Shown in pieces: positions 1 to 11,285 of a stretch of DNA of 64,000 nt. The notes beneath the pieces were generated by a model that worked only from the letters and a program-made list of their open reading frames with translations, was not told where the DNA came from and did no database searches. Within the stretch, counting starts at the first letter, position 1. The number at the start of each line of letters is the position of its first letter. Source of the DNA: CAVUQH01 sp963774445 (GTDB lineage Bacteria > Myxococcota_A > Polyangia > Haliangiales > Haliangiaceae); contig CAVZFC010000031.1 of assembly GCA_963774445.1 (NCBI GenBank), positions 372,001 through 436,000 of the forward strand. Reading direction: 5' to 3'. Both the position numbers and the translations under genes were made by a program.

Positions 1-1678
<1,678 letters not shown>

Positions 1679-1679
1679 G

Positions 1680-2594
1680 TTGGCCCGCAAGCGCAAGCGC
1701 GACTACTACGACGTGCTCGGGGTGTCGCGCGACGCCGGCCCCGCCGAGCTGAAGCGGGCGTTCCGCGACATCGCGCGGCGCGTCCACCCGGACATCAACC
1801 CGACGCCCGAGGCCGAGGAGCAGTTCAAGGAGGCCAACGAGGCCTACGCGATGCTCAGCGACGAGAAGCAGCGGGCGCGCTACGATCGCTACGGTCACGC
1901 CGGCATCGATCCAGCGGCCGCCGGATTGGGCATCGACTCGGTGATGGACGTGGTCAGCGACATCATCGGCGACATTCGCCGGCGCCGGCAGAAGAAGAAG
2001 ACCGGTCGCGACCTGCGCTACACCCTGGAGGTCACCTTCGAGGAGGCGGCGCTGGGCTGCGAGAAGACCATCCAGGTGCCGACCGGCAGCGGCGAGAACG
2101 CGCGCGAGAAGGAGTTCACGGTCACCGTGCCGCCCGGCGCCAAGAAGGGCGGGGTCAAGATGATCCAGGGCGAGGGCGAGACCGGCCGAGCCGGCGGCCG
2201 CCCTGGCGACCTGCACGTCATCTTGCGCATCAAGGAACACTCGCTGTTCCACCGCGAAGGGGTCAACGTCTGGTGCGAGGTGCCGATCTCGTTCACCCAG
2301 GCGTCGCTGGGCGCGGTGGTCGAGGTGCCCACGCTGGACGGCCGCGTGCGCATGCGCGTGCCCGAAGGGACGCAGTCGGGCCGGGTGTTCCGCATCCGCG
2401 GGCGCGGCATTCCGCGGACCAGCAGCAAAGGCGGGCCGCGCGGCGACCAGATGGTCAAGGTGCAGGTGGAGACGCCGACCGGGCTGAACAGCAGGCAGCG
2501 AAAGCTGCTCGAGGAGTTCGCCCAGGCCAGCGGCGAGACCGTGGCCCACCCACAGAAGAAGTCGTTCCTCGACAAGGTGCGCGAGCTCCTGTAG
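1680..2594 (+). CDS. dnaJ: DnaJ-type co-chaperone without zinc finger
   Basis: J-domain co-chaperone that stimulates DnaK ATPase. I chose TTG 1680, right after the dnaK stop and behind a GGGAGAGAG Shine-Dalgarno-like run, because translation then opens with a short basic stretch leading straight into the J domain (DYYDVLG). The HPD signature is near residue 37. A Gly-poor linker with a basic RRRRQKKK patch follows, then two C-terminal beta domains (VTFEEAALGC, then GDLHVILRIKEH). The four CxxCxGxG zinc repeats of classical DnaJ are absent, so it is a CbpA/type-II-like DnaJ of about 304 residues. It is probably co-transcribed with dnaK. Confidence 0.9.
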   Translation: MARKRKRDYYDVLGVSRDAGPAELKRAFRDIARRVHPDINPTPEAEEQFKEANEAYAMLSDEKQRARYDRYGHAGIDPAAAGLGIDSVMDVVSDIIGDIRRRRQKKKTGRDLRYTLEVTFEEAALGCEKTIQVPTGSGENAREKEFTVTVPPGAKKGGVKMIQGEGETGRAGGRPGDLHVILRIKEHSLFHREGVNVWCEVPISFTQASLGAVVEVPTLDGRVRMRVPEGTQSGRVFRIRGRGIPRTSSKGGPRGDQMVKVQVETPTGLNSRQRKLLEEFAQASGETVAHPQKKSFLDKVRELL

Positions 2595-2597
2595 ATC

Positions 2598-4283
2598 GTG
2601 GGCGTGCGCGGCGTCGTGGCGCTCATCGCGGTCTCTCTGTCGGGGGCGACCGCTTGCGGGACCCCGCACCAGCGCGGTGGCGCCGACTGGTTGACCGAGC
2701 ATGCGACTCCGGCGGCGGCGACGGCCCCCGCGCCGGTCGACGCCAAGACGGCGCACGCCCGCTTCGACGCGGCGATCGCGGCCGGTGACGATCCGCTGGC
2801 GATCGTCGTAGCCGCCGGCGGCGTGATCCGCACGGGCGGCGAGCTCGGCGCCGGCGCGCGCGCGCGGGTCCTGGGCGCCGTCGACCAGCTGCGCGGCGAC
2901 GCCCTGGCGCGGGCGTGGAAGCAGCTGGCGGCCGACCGCTTCCCCGCGCCGGCGGTGGCGCTGCGGCTGGCGCTGGTCGCTCGCCACACTGGCGATCTGC
3001 GCGGCGCGCTGCCGTGGCTCGACAAGGCCGCCGCCGATCCGTCTCTCGCGGCGCGGGCCGGAGAGCTGCGCGCGGCGATCGACGCGCGCCTCCGCGTCGA
3101 GCCGGCGCGGATCGCGGTGGTGCTGCCGCTGTCGGGGCGCTATCGCCGCCTGGGCAGCGAGCTGCGCGATGCCATCGAGCTGGCCGCGCGGCGCGCGGGC
3201 GACGTCAACCTGCGTTTCCTCGACACCGCCGGCGATGCCGCGCGCGCCTCGGCGGCCGTCGACCGCGCCGTGCGCGAGCTCCACGTCGCCGCCGTGCTCG
3301 GCCCGGTGGGCGCGCAGGAGAGCGAGGCGGCGGCGGCGCGGGCGGCCGAGCTGGGGGTGCCGATCGCGCTCCTGTCGCCGGCGCAATATGGCGCCGCCCC
3401 CGATGTCGGCGTCTTCCGGCTCTGGTCGCCGCCGACGTGGGAAGCGCGCGAGGCGGTGCGCGTGGCGGTGGCGATGGGCTACGACCACCTGGCGGTGCTG
3501 GCGCCGCGCGACGAGCAGGGCGGGGCGCAGATCGACGCCTTTCGCGCCGCCGCCCGCGGCGCTGGTGTGCAGGTCGTCGCCAGCGGCCAGTACGATCCGA
3601 CCGCCACCGACTTGCAGCCGGACATCAAGGCGTTTCTCGGCCTCGACCCGCGCACCAACCCGCGGCTGGCCCGGTATCTGCGCCGCCACGGGGTCAAGAA
3701 GGGGTGGAAGACGTTCACCCCCGACGTGCCGTTCGACCTGTTGTTCCTGCCCGACGACTACCAGCGAGCGTCGCTGGTGGCCGCGTTCCTGCCGTACTTC
3801 AACGTCGAGCTGCGCACCGAGGACGTCATCGACATCCCGTACCTCCAGCGCAAGCACGGCGGGCGGGTGCCGCAGGTGGTGCAGCTCCTCGGCTCGTCCG
3901 GCTGGCATCACCCGGGGCTGATCCCGCGCGGTGGGCAGCTCCTCGAGCGGGCGATGTTCCTCGACGTCTGGGCGGGGGAGGACGAGGGGTTCGCCACCGA
4001 AGGCGCGGCCGAGTTCAGCCGCGCGTTCCAGCAAAAGACCGGCCGCGAGCCGGGCGCGGTGGCGGCGCAGGCCTACGACGCCGCGACGCTGCTCTTTGCC
4101 GCGCGGCGTCGGGCGGCCGGGCGGGGCGGGGATCTCCGGGCCGGGGTCGCCGCCGCGCTCCGGAGCGCGCGCCTCGACGACGGCGCCTGCGGCCCGGCCG
4201 CCGTCGGTCCATCCGGAGAGATCGAGCGCGAAGCGGTCGTGCTCCGCGTCGACGGCGGTCAGTTCACGGTCGTCGAGCGCTGA
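2598..4283 (+). CDS. LpoA/LivJ-like periplasmic-binding lipoprotein
   Basis: Starts with GTG 4 bases after dnaJ. A signal peptide ends in the lipobox SGATAC, so it is a predicted lipoprotein. After a helical N-terminal region of about 165 residues comes a periplasmic-binding-protein type I fold beginning RIAVVLPLSGRY, the Peripla_BP_6 layout used by LpoA (activator of penicillin-binding protein 1A) and by LivJ-type receptors. The domain order, helical/TPR-like part then binding fold, matches LpoA better than an ABC receptor, and no permease genes are adjacent. The role in peptidoglycan synthase activation is inferred. A basic, Arg/Lys-rich stretch around residues 350-375 is an insertion relative to the compact fold. 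Confidence 0.72.
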   Translation: MGVRGVVALIAVSLSGATACGTPHQRGGADWLTEHATPAAATAPAPVDAKTAHARFDAAIAAGDDPLAIVVAAGGVIRTGGELGAGARARVLGAVDQLRGDALARAWKQLAADRFPAPAVALRLALVARHTGDLRGALPWLDKAAADPSLAARAGELRAAIDARLRVEPARIAVVLPLSGRYRRLGSELRDAIELAARRAGDVNLRFLDTAGDAARASAAVDRAVRELHVAAVLGPVGAQESEAAAARAAELGVPIALLSPAQYGAAPDVGVFRLWSPPTWEAREAVRVAVAMGYDHLAVLAPRDEQGGAQIDAFRAAARGAGVQVVASGQYDPTATDLQPDIKAFLGLDPRTNPRLARYLRRHGVKKGWKTFTPDVPFDLLFLPDDYQRASLVAAFLPYFNVELRTEDVIDIPYLQRKHGGRVPQVVQLLGSSGWHHPGLIPRGGQLLERAMFLDVWAGEDEGFATEGAAEFSRAFQQKTGREPGAVAAQAYDAATLLFAARRRAAGRGGDLRAGVAAALRSARLDDGACGPAAVGPSGEIEREAVVLRVDGGQFTVVER

Positions 4284-4348
4284 CGCATCGCGCGGTTCGC
4301 GGGCCGGGTGGGGGAATTTTGCCAGGAGCACATCGACACCCTGCGGGC

Positions 4349-4354
4349 TACACT
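4349..4354 (+). promoter_or_regulatory. -10-like TACACT for leaderless outer-membrane gene
   Basis: TACACT lies six bases before ATG 4361 with no Shine-Dalgarno sequence between, so the predicted transcript would begin at the start codon. No convincing -35 element is seen. Confidence 0.5.
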
Positions 4355-4360
4355 GGCCCC

Positions 4361-5065
4361 ATGGCACACGGACGGATCGCGGGGATGGGGATCGGGATGC
4401 TGGTGGTGACGCTCGGTGCTGCCAGCTCGGCCTCGGCGCAGCCGGGACAGCGGGTGCCCGCGCCCGGCGACGGCGTCGCGCCGCAACGCGCGGTCGACGG
4501 GCCGCGCGAAGGCCTGACTTTCGGTGCCGCCATCGGCCGCGGCGACATCCAGATCGACTGCCCGAGCTGTGACGGCCTGAAGCCGATCACCGAGGGGCTC
4601 AGCCTCAGCCTGTACGGCGGCCTGATGCTGACGCCGCGCCTGTCGGTGGTCGGTGAGTACTGGTCGGTGAGCTACAACGGCCGCGGCTCCGACTGGTTCC
4701 CCGACGCCCAGGATCACTACGTCGCCCAGCACATGGTGCTGGCCGGCGCCCAGCTGTGGGTGCTCTCTAGCCTCTACGTGCGCGCCGGCATCGGCACCGG
4801 CTGGCACCATTCCGACGGCTTCTACGCCCGGAACGACCGCGTTCAGCCCGGCCAGCCGGTCCCGGCCAGCACCGACGCCGGTCAGATGAGCCGGTCCTCG
4901 CCCAGCCGCTTCGCGCCGGCGGCGTCGGTCGGCATCGGCTTCGAGTTTGCCCACACGCGCACCTTCGCCTGCGACGTCATGCTTCGCGCCGGCTCGACCC
5001 GCCGCCCGGCCGACTCGTATCAGGTGCACAACGTCGCCCTGACCTTCGGCGCTGCCTGGTTCTAG
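4361..5065 (+). CDS. Outer-membrane beta-barrel protein, unknown role
   Basis: A Sec signal peptide (ends ASSASAQ) is followed by about 205 residues of alternating polar/hydrophobic strands rich in Gly, Tyr and Trp, ending in a C-terminal Phe (LTFGAAWF), the usual BAM recognition signature. This supports a small 8-strand-type outer-membrane barrel. One close Cys pair (CPSC, about residues 67-70) sits in an early loop. I cannot assign a ligand or function. The ATG at 4361 was chosen because the signal peptide starts there and a -10-like box lies directly upstream. The gene stands alone between a lipoprotein gene and an M50 protease. Confidence 0.7.
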   Translation: MAHGRIAGMGIGMLVVTLGAASSASAQPGQRVPAPGDGVAPQRAVDGPREGLTFGAAIGRGDIQIDCPSCDGLKPITEGLSLSLYGGLMLTPRLSVVGEYWSVSYNGRGSDWFPDAQDHYVAQHMVLAGAQLWVLSSLYVRAGIGTGWHHSDGFYARNDRVQPGQPVPASTDAGQMSRSSPSRFAPAASVGIGFEFAHTRTFACDVMLRAGSTRRPADSYQVHNVALTFGAAWF

Positions 5066-5096
5066 GGTAACGTTCGGGGGATGTCCCCCGCTCCGG

Positions 5097-6014
5097 TTGA
5101 ACGACGCCCCGGCCGACGACGCCGTCGCGCGGCCGAACTACCTGCTGCACGCCGGCCTGTTCGTCGCCACGTGTGGGACGACCTATCTGGCCGGCGGGGT
5201 CTGGTTTGCCGCAACCCTGATGACCATCCTAGTGGTCCACGAGATGGGCCACTACGTCGCCGCGCGCATCCACGGCGTCGACGCGTCACTGCCGCTGTTC
5301 ATCCCGCTGCCGCCGCAAATCTCGCTGGGCACTCTGGGCGCCGTGATCCGCATGCGCCGGCCGATCGAGGATCGCAACAAGCTGATCGACGTCGGCGCCG
5401 CGGGACCGCTGGCGGGGCTGGCCGTCGCCGTGCCGCTGTTGGTGGTCGGCCTCTATCTGTCGCCGCTGGCGTCGGCGCCGAAGCCCGGCACCTACTTCGA
5501 GGGCAACTCGCTCCTCTACCTGGCGCTGAAGTACCTCATCTTCGGCCGCTACCTGCCGGGCAGCGATGGCACCGACGTGGTCCTCCACCCGATGGCGTTC
5601 GCCGCCTGGGTCGGTCTGCTGATCACCATGATCAACCTGATCCCGATCGGCCAGCTCGACGGCGGTCACGTTGCCCGCGCCTACCTGGGCAACCGGCACG
5701 AGCGCCTGTCGCGGATGCTGCACTGGGTGCTCCTGGCGATCGGCGTGGTGGTCGCGTCGGTGCTGGGCATCGCCGCCTGGCGCCGCGGGTTCGGCGCCGG
5801 GACCATCGCCACCCAGGCGCTGGCCGGCGGCCTGCCCTGGTGCCTGTGGGCCGGGATGCTGGCCGGGCTGCGCTGGATGTCGGGCGGCGAGTACCACCCG
5901 CCGGTGGGCGGCGAGGCTCTGTCGTCGGGCCGGCGCCGGCTGGTGCTGATCAGCGCTATCATCTTTCTGCTCATCTTTACGCCGGTGCCGATGCGTCCGG
6001 TGCTGGTGCCGTGA
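5097..6014 (+). CDS. Site-2-protease-family (M50) membrane metalloprotease
   Basis: Integral-membrane zinc protease of the S2P/M50 family. The HEMGH zinc motif is at residues 48-52 and the third ligand lies in GQLDGGH (Asp near 188), both inside hydrophobic segments. Five to six membrane spans are visible. No PDZ domain is present, unlike RseP, so this resembles the short EGY/sporulation-type branch (305 residues). Substrates are unknown; such enzymes usually cut membrane-tethered regulators. The only in-frame start that keeps the first membrane span is TTG 5097. A five-G/five-C hairpin just upstream (about 5075-5090) may affect initiation. Confidence 0.85.
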   Translation: MNDAPADDAVARPNYLLHAGLFVATCGTTYLAGGVWFAATLMTILVVHEMGHYVAARIHGVDASLPLFIPLPPQISLGTLGAVIRMRRPIEDRNKLIDVGAAGPLAGLAVAVPLLVVGLYLSPLASAPKPGTYFEGNSLLYLALKYLIFGRYLPGSDGTDVVLHPMAFAAWVGLLITMINLIPIGQLDGGHVARAYLGNRHERLSRMLHWVLLAIGVVVASVLGIAAWRRGFGAGTIATQALAGGLPWCLWAGMLAGLRWMSGGEYHPPVGGEALSSGRRRLVLISAIIFLLIFTPVPMRPVLVP

Positions 6015-6021
6015 CCACGCC

Positions 6022-6738
6022 ATGAAGATCCAGTGCCAGCGGTGCAAGGAGATCGTCGAGCTCGAACAGTTCCGCTCGTCGGAGGCCGGCGTCGACATCA
6101 CCTGCGCGGCCTGCGGCGAGGCGTTCTTCGTGCCCGCGCCGGCCGCCGCAGAGGCCGGTGACGGCGACAGCGCAGGTGATGATCCGGCGGCCACCTCCGC
6201 GGGGCCGCGCATGCGCTGCCCCAAGTGCGACGACGAGCAGCCCGAGGCCGACGCCTGTCGCGCCTGTGGCCTGGCCGCCGATCGCTTCGCCGACTTCGAC
6301 GCTCGCGCCGACGAGAGCTCCCCCGAGCTGGCTCTCTTGTGGCAGGCGTGTGTCGATGACTGGGATCGCGACGCGGCGCACGACCGCTTCGTCCAGGCGG
6401 TCGCCGCCGACTTCGCCTACACGTTTGGCGCGCGCCGCTACCGGCAGCGCCTCCGCGACCGGCCCAACGATGCCCTCGCCCGATCCGGTTTGGATCGCCT
6501 GACTCGGATGGCCGAGGCCACGTTGCTCAGCTCGGCGGCCGCGCGCAAGGCGGTCGAGCCCGACGAACCGTACAAGAACGTCGTCCTGCTCATGGTCGCG
6601 CTGGTCGCGCTGGTCGGGCTCGGCGGCGTCTACCTGCTCCTGCGGGGCCGCAGCAGCGATTCTGCGCCCAAGGCCCCGGCCATCCACGCCCCGGCCAGCC
6701 CCGGTCACCGGCTGCCGGCCACACACCGAAGCCCTTGA
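6022..6738 (+). CDS. Zinc-ribbon, single-pass membrane protein
   Basis: Of unknown function. The N-terminus holds an MJ0042-like zinc ribbon (CQRC then CAAC, residues 4-36), and a second four-Cys knuckle (CPKC ... CRAC) lies near 70-90. A helical middle region of about 90 residues follows, then one hydrophobic span (VVLLMVALVALVG, about 190-212) and a short Pro/Ser-rich tail. The zinc modules would be cytoplasmic, as in gliding-motility and sensor proteins of Myxococcota that start with this ribbon. It begins 7 bases after the M50 protease gene and is probably co-transcribed with it. Confidence 0.65.
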   Translation: MKIQCQRCKEIVELEQFRSSEAGVDITCAACGEAFFVPAPAAAEAGDGDSAGDDPAATSAGPRMRCPKCDDEQPEADACRACGLAADRFADFDARADESSPELALLWQACVDDWDRDAAHDRFVQAVAADFAYTFGARRYRQRLRDRPNDALARSGLDRLTRMAEATLLSSAAARKAVEPDEPYKNVVLLMVALVALVGLGGVYLLLRGRSSDSAPKAPAIHAPASPGHRLPATHRSP

Positions 6739-6787
6739 AAGCCTCCACCCCACGCGGGTAGGGTTACGAGAGGGTAAGGGCGCTAAC

Positions 6788-7474
6788 GTGGCACAGGTCG
6801 ACACGAGAGAGCGCCAGCTGACGATCAAGCTGGTGTACTACGGCCCGCCGCTGTCGGGGAAGACGACCAACCTGCGCAGCATTCACGGGCGCGTGGACAC
6901 GCTCAACCGCGGCCGCCTGATGACCCTGGATACGCGCGACGACCGCACCCTGTTCTTCGATCTCCTGCCGATCTTCTTCAAGGCGTCGGGGCTGTCGTTC
7001 CGCGTCAAGGTCTACACCGTGCCCGGCCAGCCGATGCACGAGGCCACCCGGCGCATCGTGCTCAAGGGCGCCGATGGCATCGCCTTCATCGCCGACGCGC
7101 GACGCTCGGAGCTGCGCGGCAACAACGAGGCGTACGAGAACCTGACCCGCAACATGAACGACCTGGAGATGGACAGGGCGCGCGTGCCGATCGTCGTCCA
7201 GTTCAATAAGTGCGACCTGCCCGAGATCCTGTCGGCCGACGAGATCGCCGCGTTCGGCGAGAAAGAGGCGCAGCGGACCTACCGCAGCTGCGCGCTGTCG
7301 GGGGACGGCGTGCTGGAGACCTTCTTCGGTCTGCTCGAGGTGACCTTCGACGCGCTCGACCGCGACCTCAAGCTGCAGCGGCTGTTCGGCGTCGACCGCC
7401 ACGGGTTCCTCGAGGCGATGCGCGCGCACATGAATCTCTCCCCCCTGGACGCCCCCGAGGGCGAAAACGCCTGA
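6788..7474 (+). CDS. MglA-like Ras-family small GTPase
   Basis: Bacterial Ras-like GTPase of the MglA/SofG group, which set cell polarity and motility in Myxococcus. The P-loop GPPLSGKTTN starts at residue 19, the DDRTLFFD switch I region and VPGQ switch II region follow, and the base-specificity motif NKCD is at 140-143. At 228 residues it carries a C-terminal extension of about 30 residues beyond MglA. No MglB/roadblock GAP gene is next to it, so its GAP would be elsewhere. GTG 6788 is preceded by a purine-rich GAGAGGGTAAGG stretch. The neighbouring histidine kinase may share a signalling role, but that is inference. Confidence 0.85.
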   Translation: MAQVDTRERQLTIKLVYYGPPLSGKTTNLRSIHGRVDTLNRGRLMTLDTRDDRTLFFDLLPIFFKASGLSFRVKVYTVPGQPMHEATRRIVLKGADGIAFIADARRSELRGNNEAYENLTRNMNDLEMDRARVPIVVQFNKCDLPEILSADEIAAFGEKEAQRTYRSCALSGDGVLETFFGLLEVTFDALDRDLKLQRLFGVDRHGFLEAMRAHMNLSPLDAPEGENA

Positions 7475-7523
7475 TCATTCGAGGGCTTCACCGCCGCCCG
7501 GCGCGCGTGATATCGTGGGGGAT

Positions 7524-8803
<1,280 letters not shown>

Positions 8804-8807
<4 letters not shown>

Positions 8808-9982
8808 GCGTGCTCGCCGAAATCCTGCCGCAGCTGCTGCTCCTGGCCGCGCTGGTCGGCGCGTCGGCGTTCTTTTCCGGCACCGAGGTCGCGGTCTTTT
8901 CGCTGCGCCGGGTCGACCGACAGCAGCTGGCCCGCTCCGACCGCAAGAGCGACCGCCTGCTGCTGCGCCTGATCACCCGGCCGCGGCGGCTGATCGCCAC
9001 GCTGCTGGTCGGCAACGAGCTGGTCAACGTGTCGCTGTCGGTGGTCGTCGCCAGCGTCGTGCCGGTGCTGTTCCCCGGGCGCAGCGAGGTGCAACTGGCG
9101 ATCCTGGCCACCTTCTTCGCGCTGCCGATCTTGCTCTTCTTCGGCGAGATCACGCCCAAGACGGTGGCGATCAAGACGTCGATGAGCTGGTCGCGGCGGG
9201 CCGCTCGGCCGCTGTGGTTCTTCTTTCTGCTGGTGACGCCGGTGCGCGTCGTGGTGCATGGCGTGGCGTCGGTGATCATGTGGCCGTTTGGTGGCAGCGG
9301 CCAGGCCGGCCCGCAGGATCTCAGCGAGAACGAGTTCAAGGCGCTGGTCGACGCCGGCAGCGCCGAGGGCCAGGTGCGCGCCGACGAGCGCCGGCTGATC
9401 CACCGCGTCTTCGAGTTCGGCGACAAGACGGTCGACCAGGTGATGGTGCCGCGGCGGCGCATCTTCGCGCTGGCCTACGACCTGCCGACGGCGCGCCTGA
9501 TCAAAGAGGTCGCCGAGGGCGGCTATTCGCGCGTGCCGATCTACCAGAAGTCGCTCGACCGGCTGCTCGGCATCGTCTACGCCAAGGACCTCCTGGTCCA
9601 GGGTACCGGAATGAGCGCGCCGCGGCGGCTGGTCGACCTCTTGCACGAGCCGCTGTTCGTGCCGCGCAGCATGGCCGTCGAGCGCTTGTTCCGCGTCTTC
9701 AAACAGCGCAAGACCCACATGGCGGTAGTGGTCAACGAGTACGGCAAGGTCGTCGGCATCGTCACCATGGAGGATCTGCTGGAGGAGCTGTTCGGCGAGA
9801 TCCACGACGAGCGCGAGGATCTGAAGGCGATGGTCAAGCGTCGAGTGCGCCTGCAGTCGGAGCCGGGGATCGCCATTCCGCGCGACAAGGTGGTGCCGAT
9901 CGAGACCGGTCCGGTGGTCAAGGTCGATCCGGACGCGCTCGAGCGCGACGACGCGGGCAAGGACGGGAAGGTGGGTTCGTGA
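8804..9982 (+). CDS. CNNM/CorC-HlyC family membrane protein (DUF21 + CBS)
   Basis: Member of the CNNM-type magnesium/cobalt-handling family often labelled hemolysin. The N-terminal DUF21 membrane domain (three to four spans; FFSGTEVAVFS, then FGEITPKT) is followed by two CBS motifs (VPIYQKSLDRLLGIVY; MAVVVNEYGKVVGIVTMEDLL). Unlike its downstream neighbour it lacks the C-terminal CorC_HlyC domain and ends in a short charged tail. It overlaps the kinase gene before it (ATGA) and the paralogue after it (GTGA), so the two CNNM-like proteins are translationally coupled and may form a heteromer (inference). Confidence 0.9.
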
Positions 9983-11229
9983 TCTCGCTCGGCACCGCCA
10001 TGGCCGTGGGCGCGGTCTGCGTCGTCTTTCAGGCCTTCTTCTCCGGGTCGGAGATCGCGCTGGTGTCGGCCAGCCGCGCGCGTCTGCGCCAGCGCGCCGC
10101 CGACGGTGACCGCTCGGCAGCGCGGGTCGAGCAGTTCCTGGCCAAGCCGCAGCTCTTCCTGGCGACCACGCTGATGGGCACCAACACCGCGCTGGTCACC
10201 TTCTCGGTGGCGGTGACGCTGGCGCTGGTCGGCGCTCGGTCGCAAAGCGAGGCGCTGGCGGTGGTCATGGTCACGCCGCTGACGCTGATCATGGGTGAGG
10301 TCGTGCCCAAGACGCTGTTCCAGCAGCACGCCGACCGCCTGGCGCCGGTGGTGGTCTATCCGCTGATCGGCTTCTCCATTCTCCTGCGCCCGGCGATCTG
10401 GTTGATGGGCGGCTTCGCCGGCACCATGACGCGGATCTTCGGCACCGAGCGCGAGCGGGCGTTCATCACCCGCGACGAGCTGGCGCTGCTGATCGAGACC
10501 GAGGGCAGCGAGGGTTCCGAGATCACCGAGGAGGAACGGGAGATGATCGCCAACGTCTTCGAGCTGTCCGAGGCGGTGGCCGAGGAGATCATGATGCCGC
10601 TCAGCGAGGTGACCGCGTTGCCCGAGGACGCCACCGTGCACGAGGCGTCGATCGAGGTCGCCGACAAGCAGCACTCGCGGATGCCGATCTACCGCAGCCG
10701 GGTCGACGACATCGTCGGCATCCTCCATGTCTTCGACCTGCTGCAGGCCGGCCCGCAGGCCAAGTCCAAGACCGTCGCCGAGATCGCCCGGCCGGCGATG
10801 TACGTGCCGGAGAACAAGCCGGCCGCTCAGCTCCTGGTCGAGCTGCAGCAGAGCGGCAGCCACATGGCGATCGTGGTCGACGAATACGGCGGCGCCGTCG
10901 GCATCGTCACCGTCGAGGACATCCTCGAGGAGATCGTCGGCGAGATCGAGGACGAGTTCGACATCGACGAGTCGCACATTCGCCAGGAGCGGCCGGGAGT
11001 GTGGCGCACTGACGCGCGCATCCACGTGGAGCGGGTCAACAGCGAGCTGGGACTCGATCTGCCGATCTCCGACGACTACGAGACGCTGGCCGGGCTGCTG
11101 CTCGAGCGGCTCAAGCGCATTCCCGAGCCGGGCGAGTCGCTGCCGATCGGCAACGTGACGATTCGCGTGATCGCCGCCTCCGACCGCGCGGTCGAGGAAG
11201 TTCAGCTGATCCGGCGCAAGCGCAAGTAG
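9979..11229 (+). CDS. CNNM/CorC-HlyC family protein with complete C-terminal domain
   Basis: Second, paralogous CNNM-type membrane protein, 416 residues. It has a DUF21 membrane part (FFSGSEIALVSASRAR, MGEVVPKT), a CBS pair (MPIYRSRVDDIVGILHV; MAIVVDEYGGAVGIVTVED) and the CorC_HlyC regulatory domain (about residues 330-410). GTG 9979 overlaps the stop of the previous gene. Known homologues bind Mg-ATP at the CBS pair and take part in divalent-cation export; the exact substrate here cannot be read from sequence. Confidence 0.9.
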   Translation: MISLGTAMAVGAVCVVFQAFFSGSEIALVSASRARLRQRAADGDRSAARVEQFLAKPQLFLATTLMGTNTALVTFSVAVTLALVGARSQSEALAVVMVTPLTLIMGEVVPKTLFQQHADRLAPVVVYPLIGFSILLRPAIWLMGGFAGTMTRIFGTERERAFITRDELALLIETEGSEGSEITEEEREMIANVFELSEAVAEEIMMPLSEVTALPEDATVHEASIEVADKQHSRMPIYRSRVDDIVGILHVFDLLQAGPQAKSKTVAEIARPAMYVPENKPAAQLLVELQQSGSHMAIVVDEYGGAVGIVTVEDILEEIVGEIEDEFDIDESHIRQERPGVWRTDARIHVERVNSELGLDLPISDDYETLAGLLLERLKRIPEPGESLPIGNVTIRVIAASDRAVEEVQLIRRKRK

Positions 11230-11233
11230 GGTG

Positions 11234-11239
11234 TATGCT
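11234..11239 (+). promoter_or_regulatory. -10-like TATGCT upstream of gdhA
   Basis: TATGCT lies just after the preceding stop and about 46 bases before ATG 11286. A transcript from here would carry a leader of about 40 bases with its own ribosome-binding site. No clear -35 is seen. Confidence 0.35.
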
Positions 11240-11285
11240 GGCCGCGGAGCCGTCGGCCGAGACGGCGGGCGGGAAAGGGGACAGG

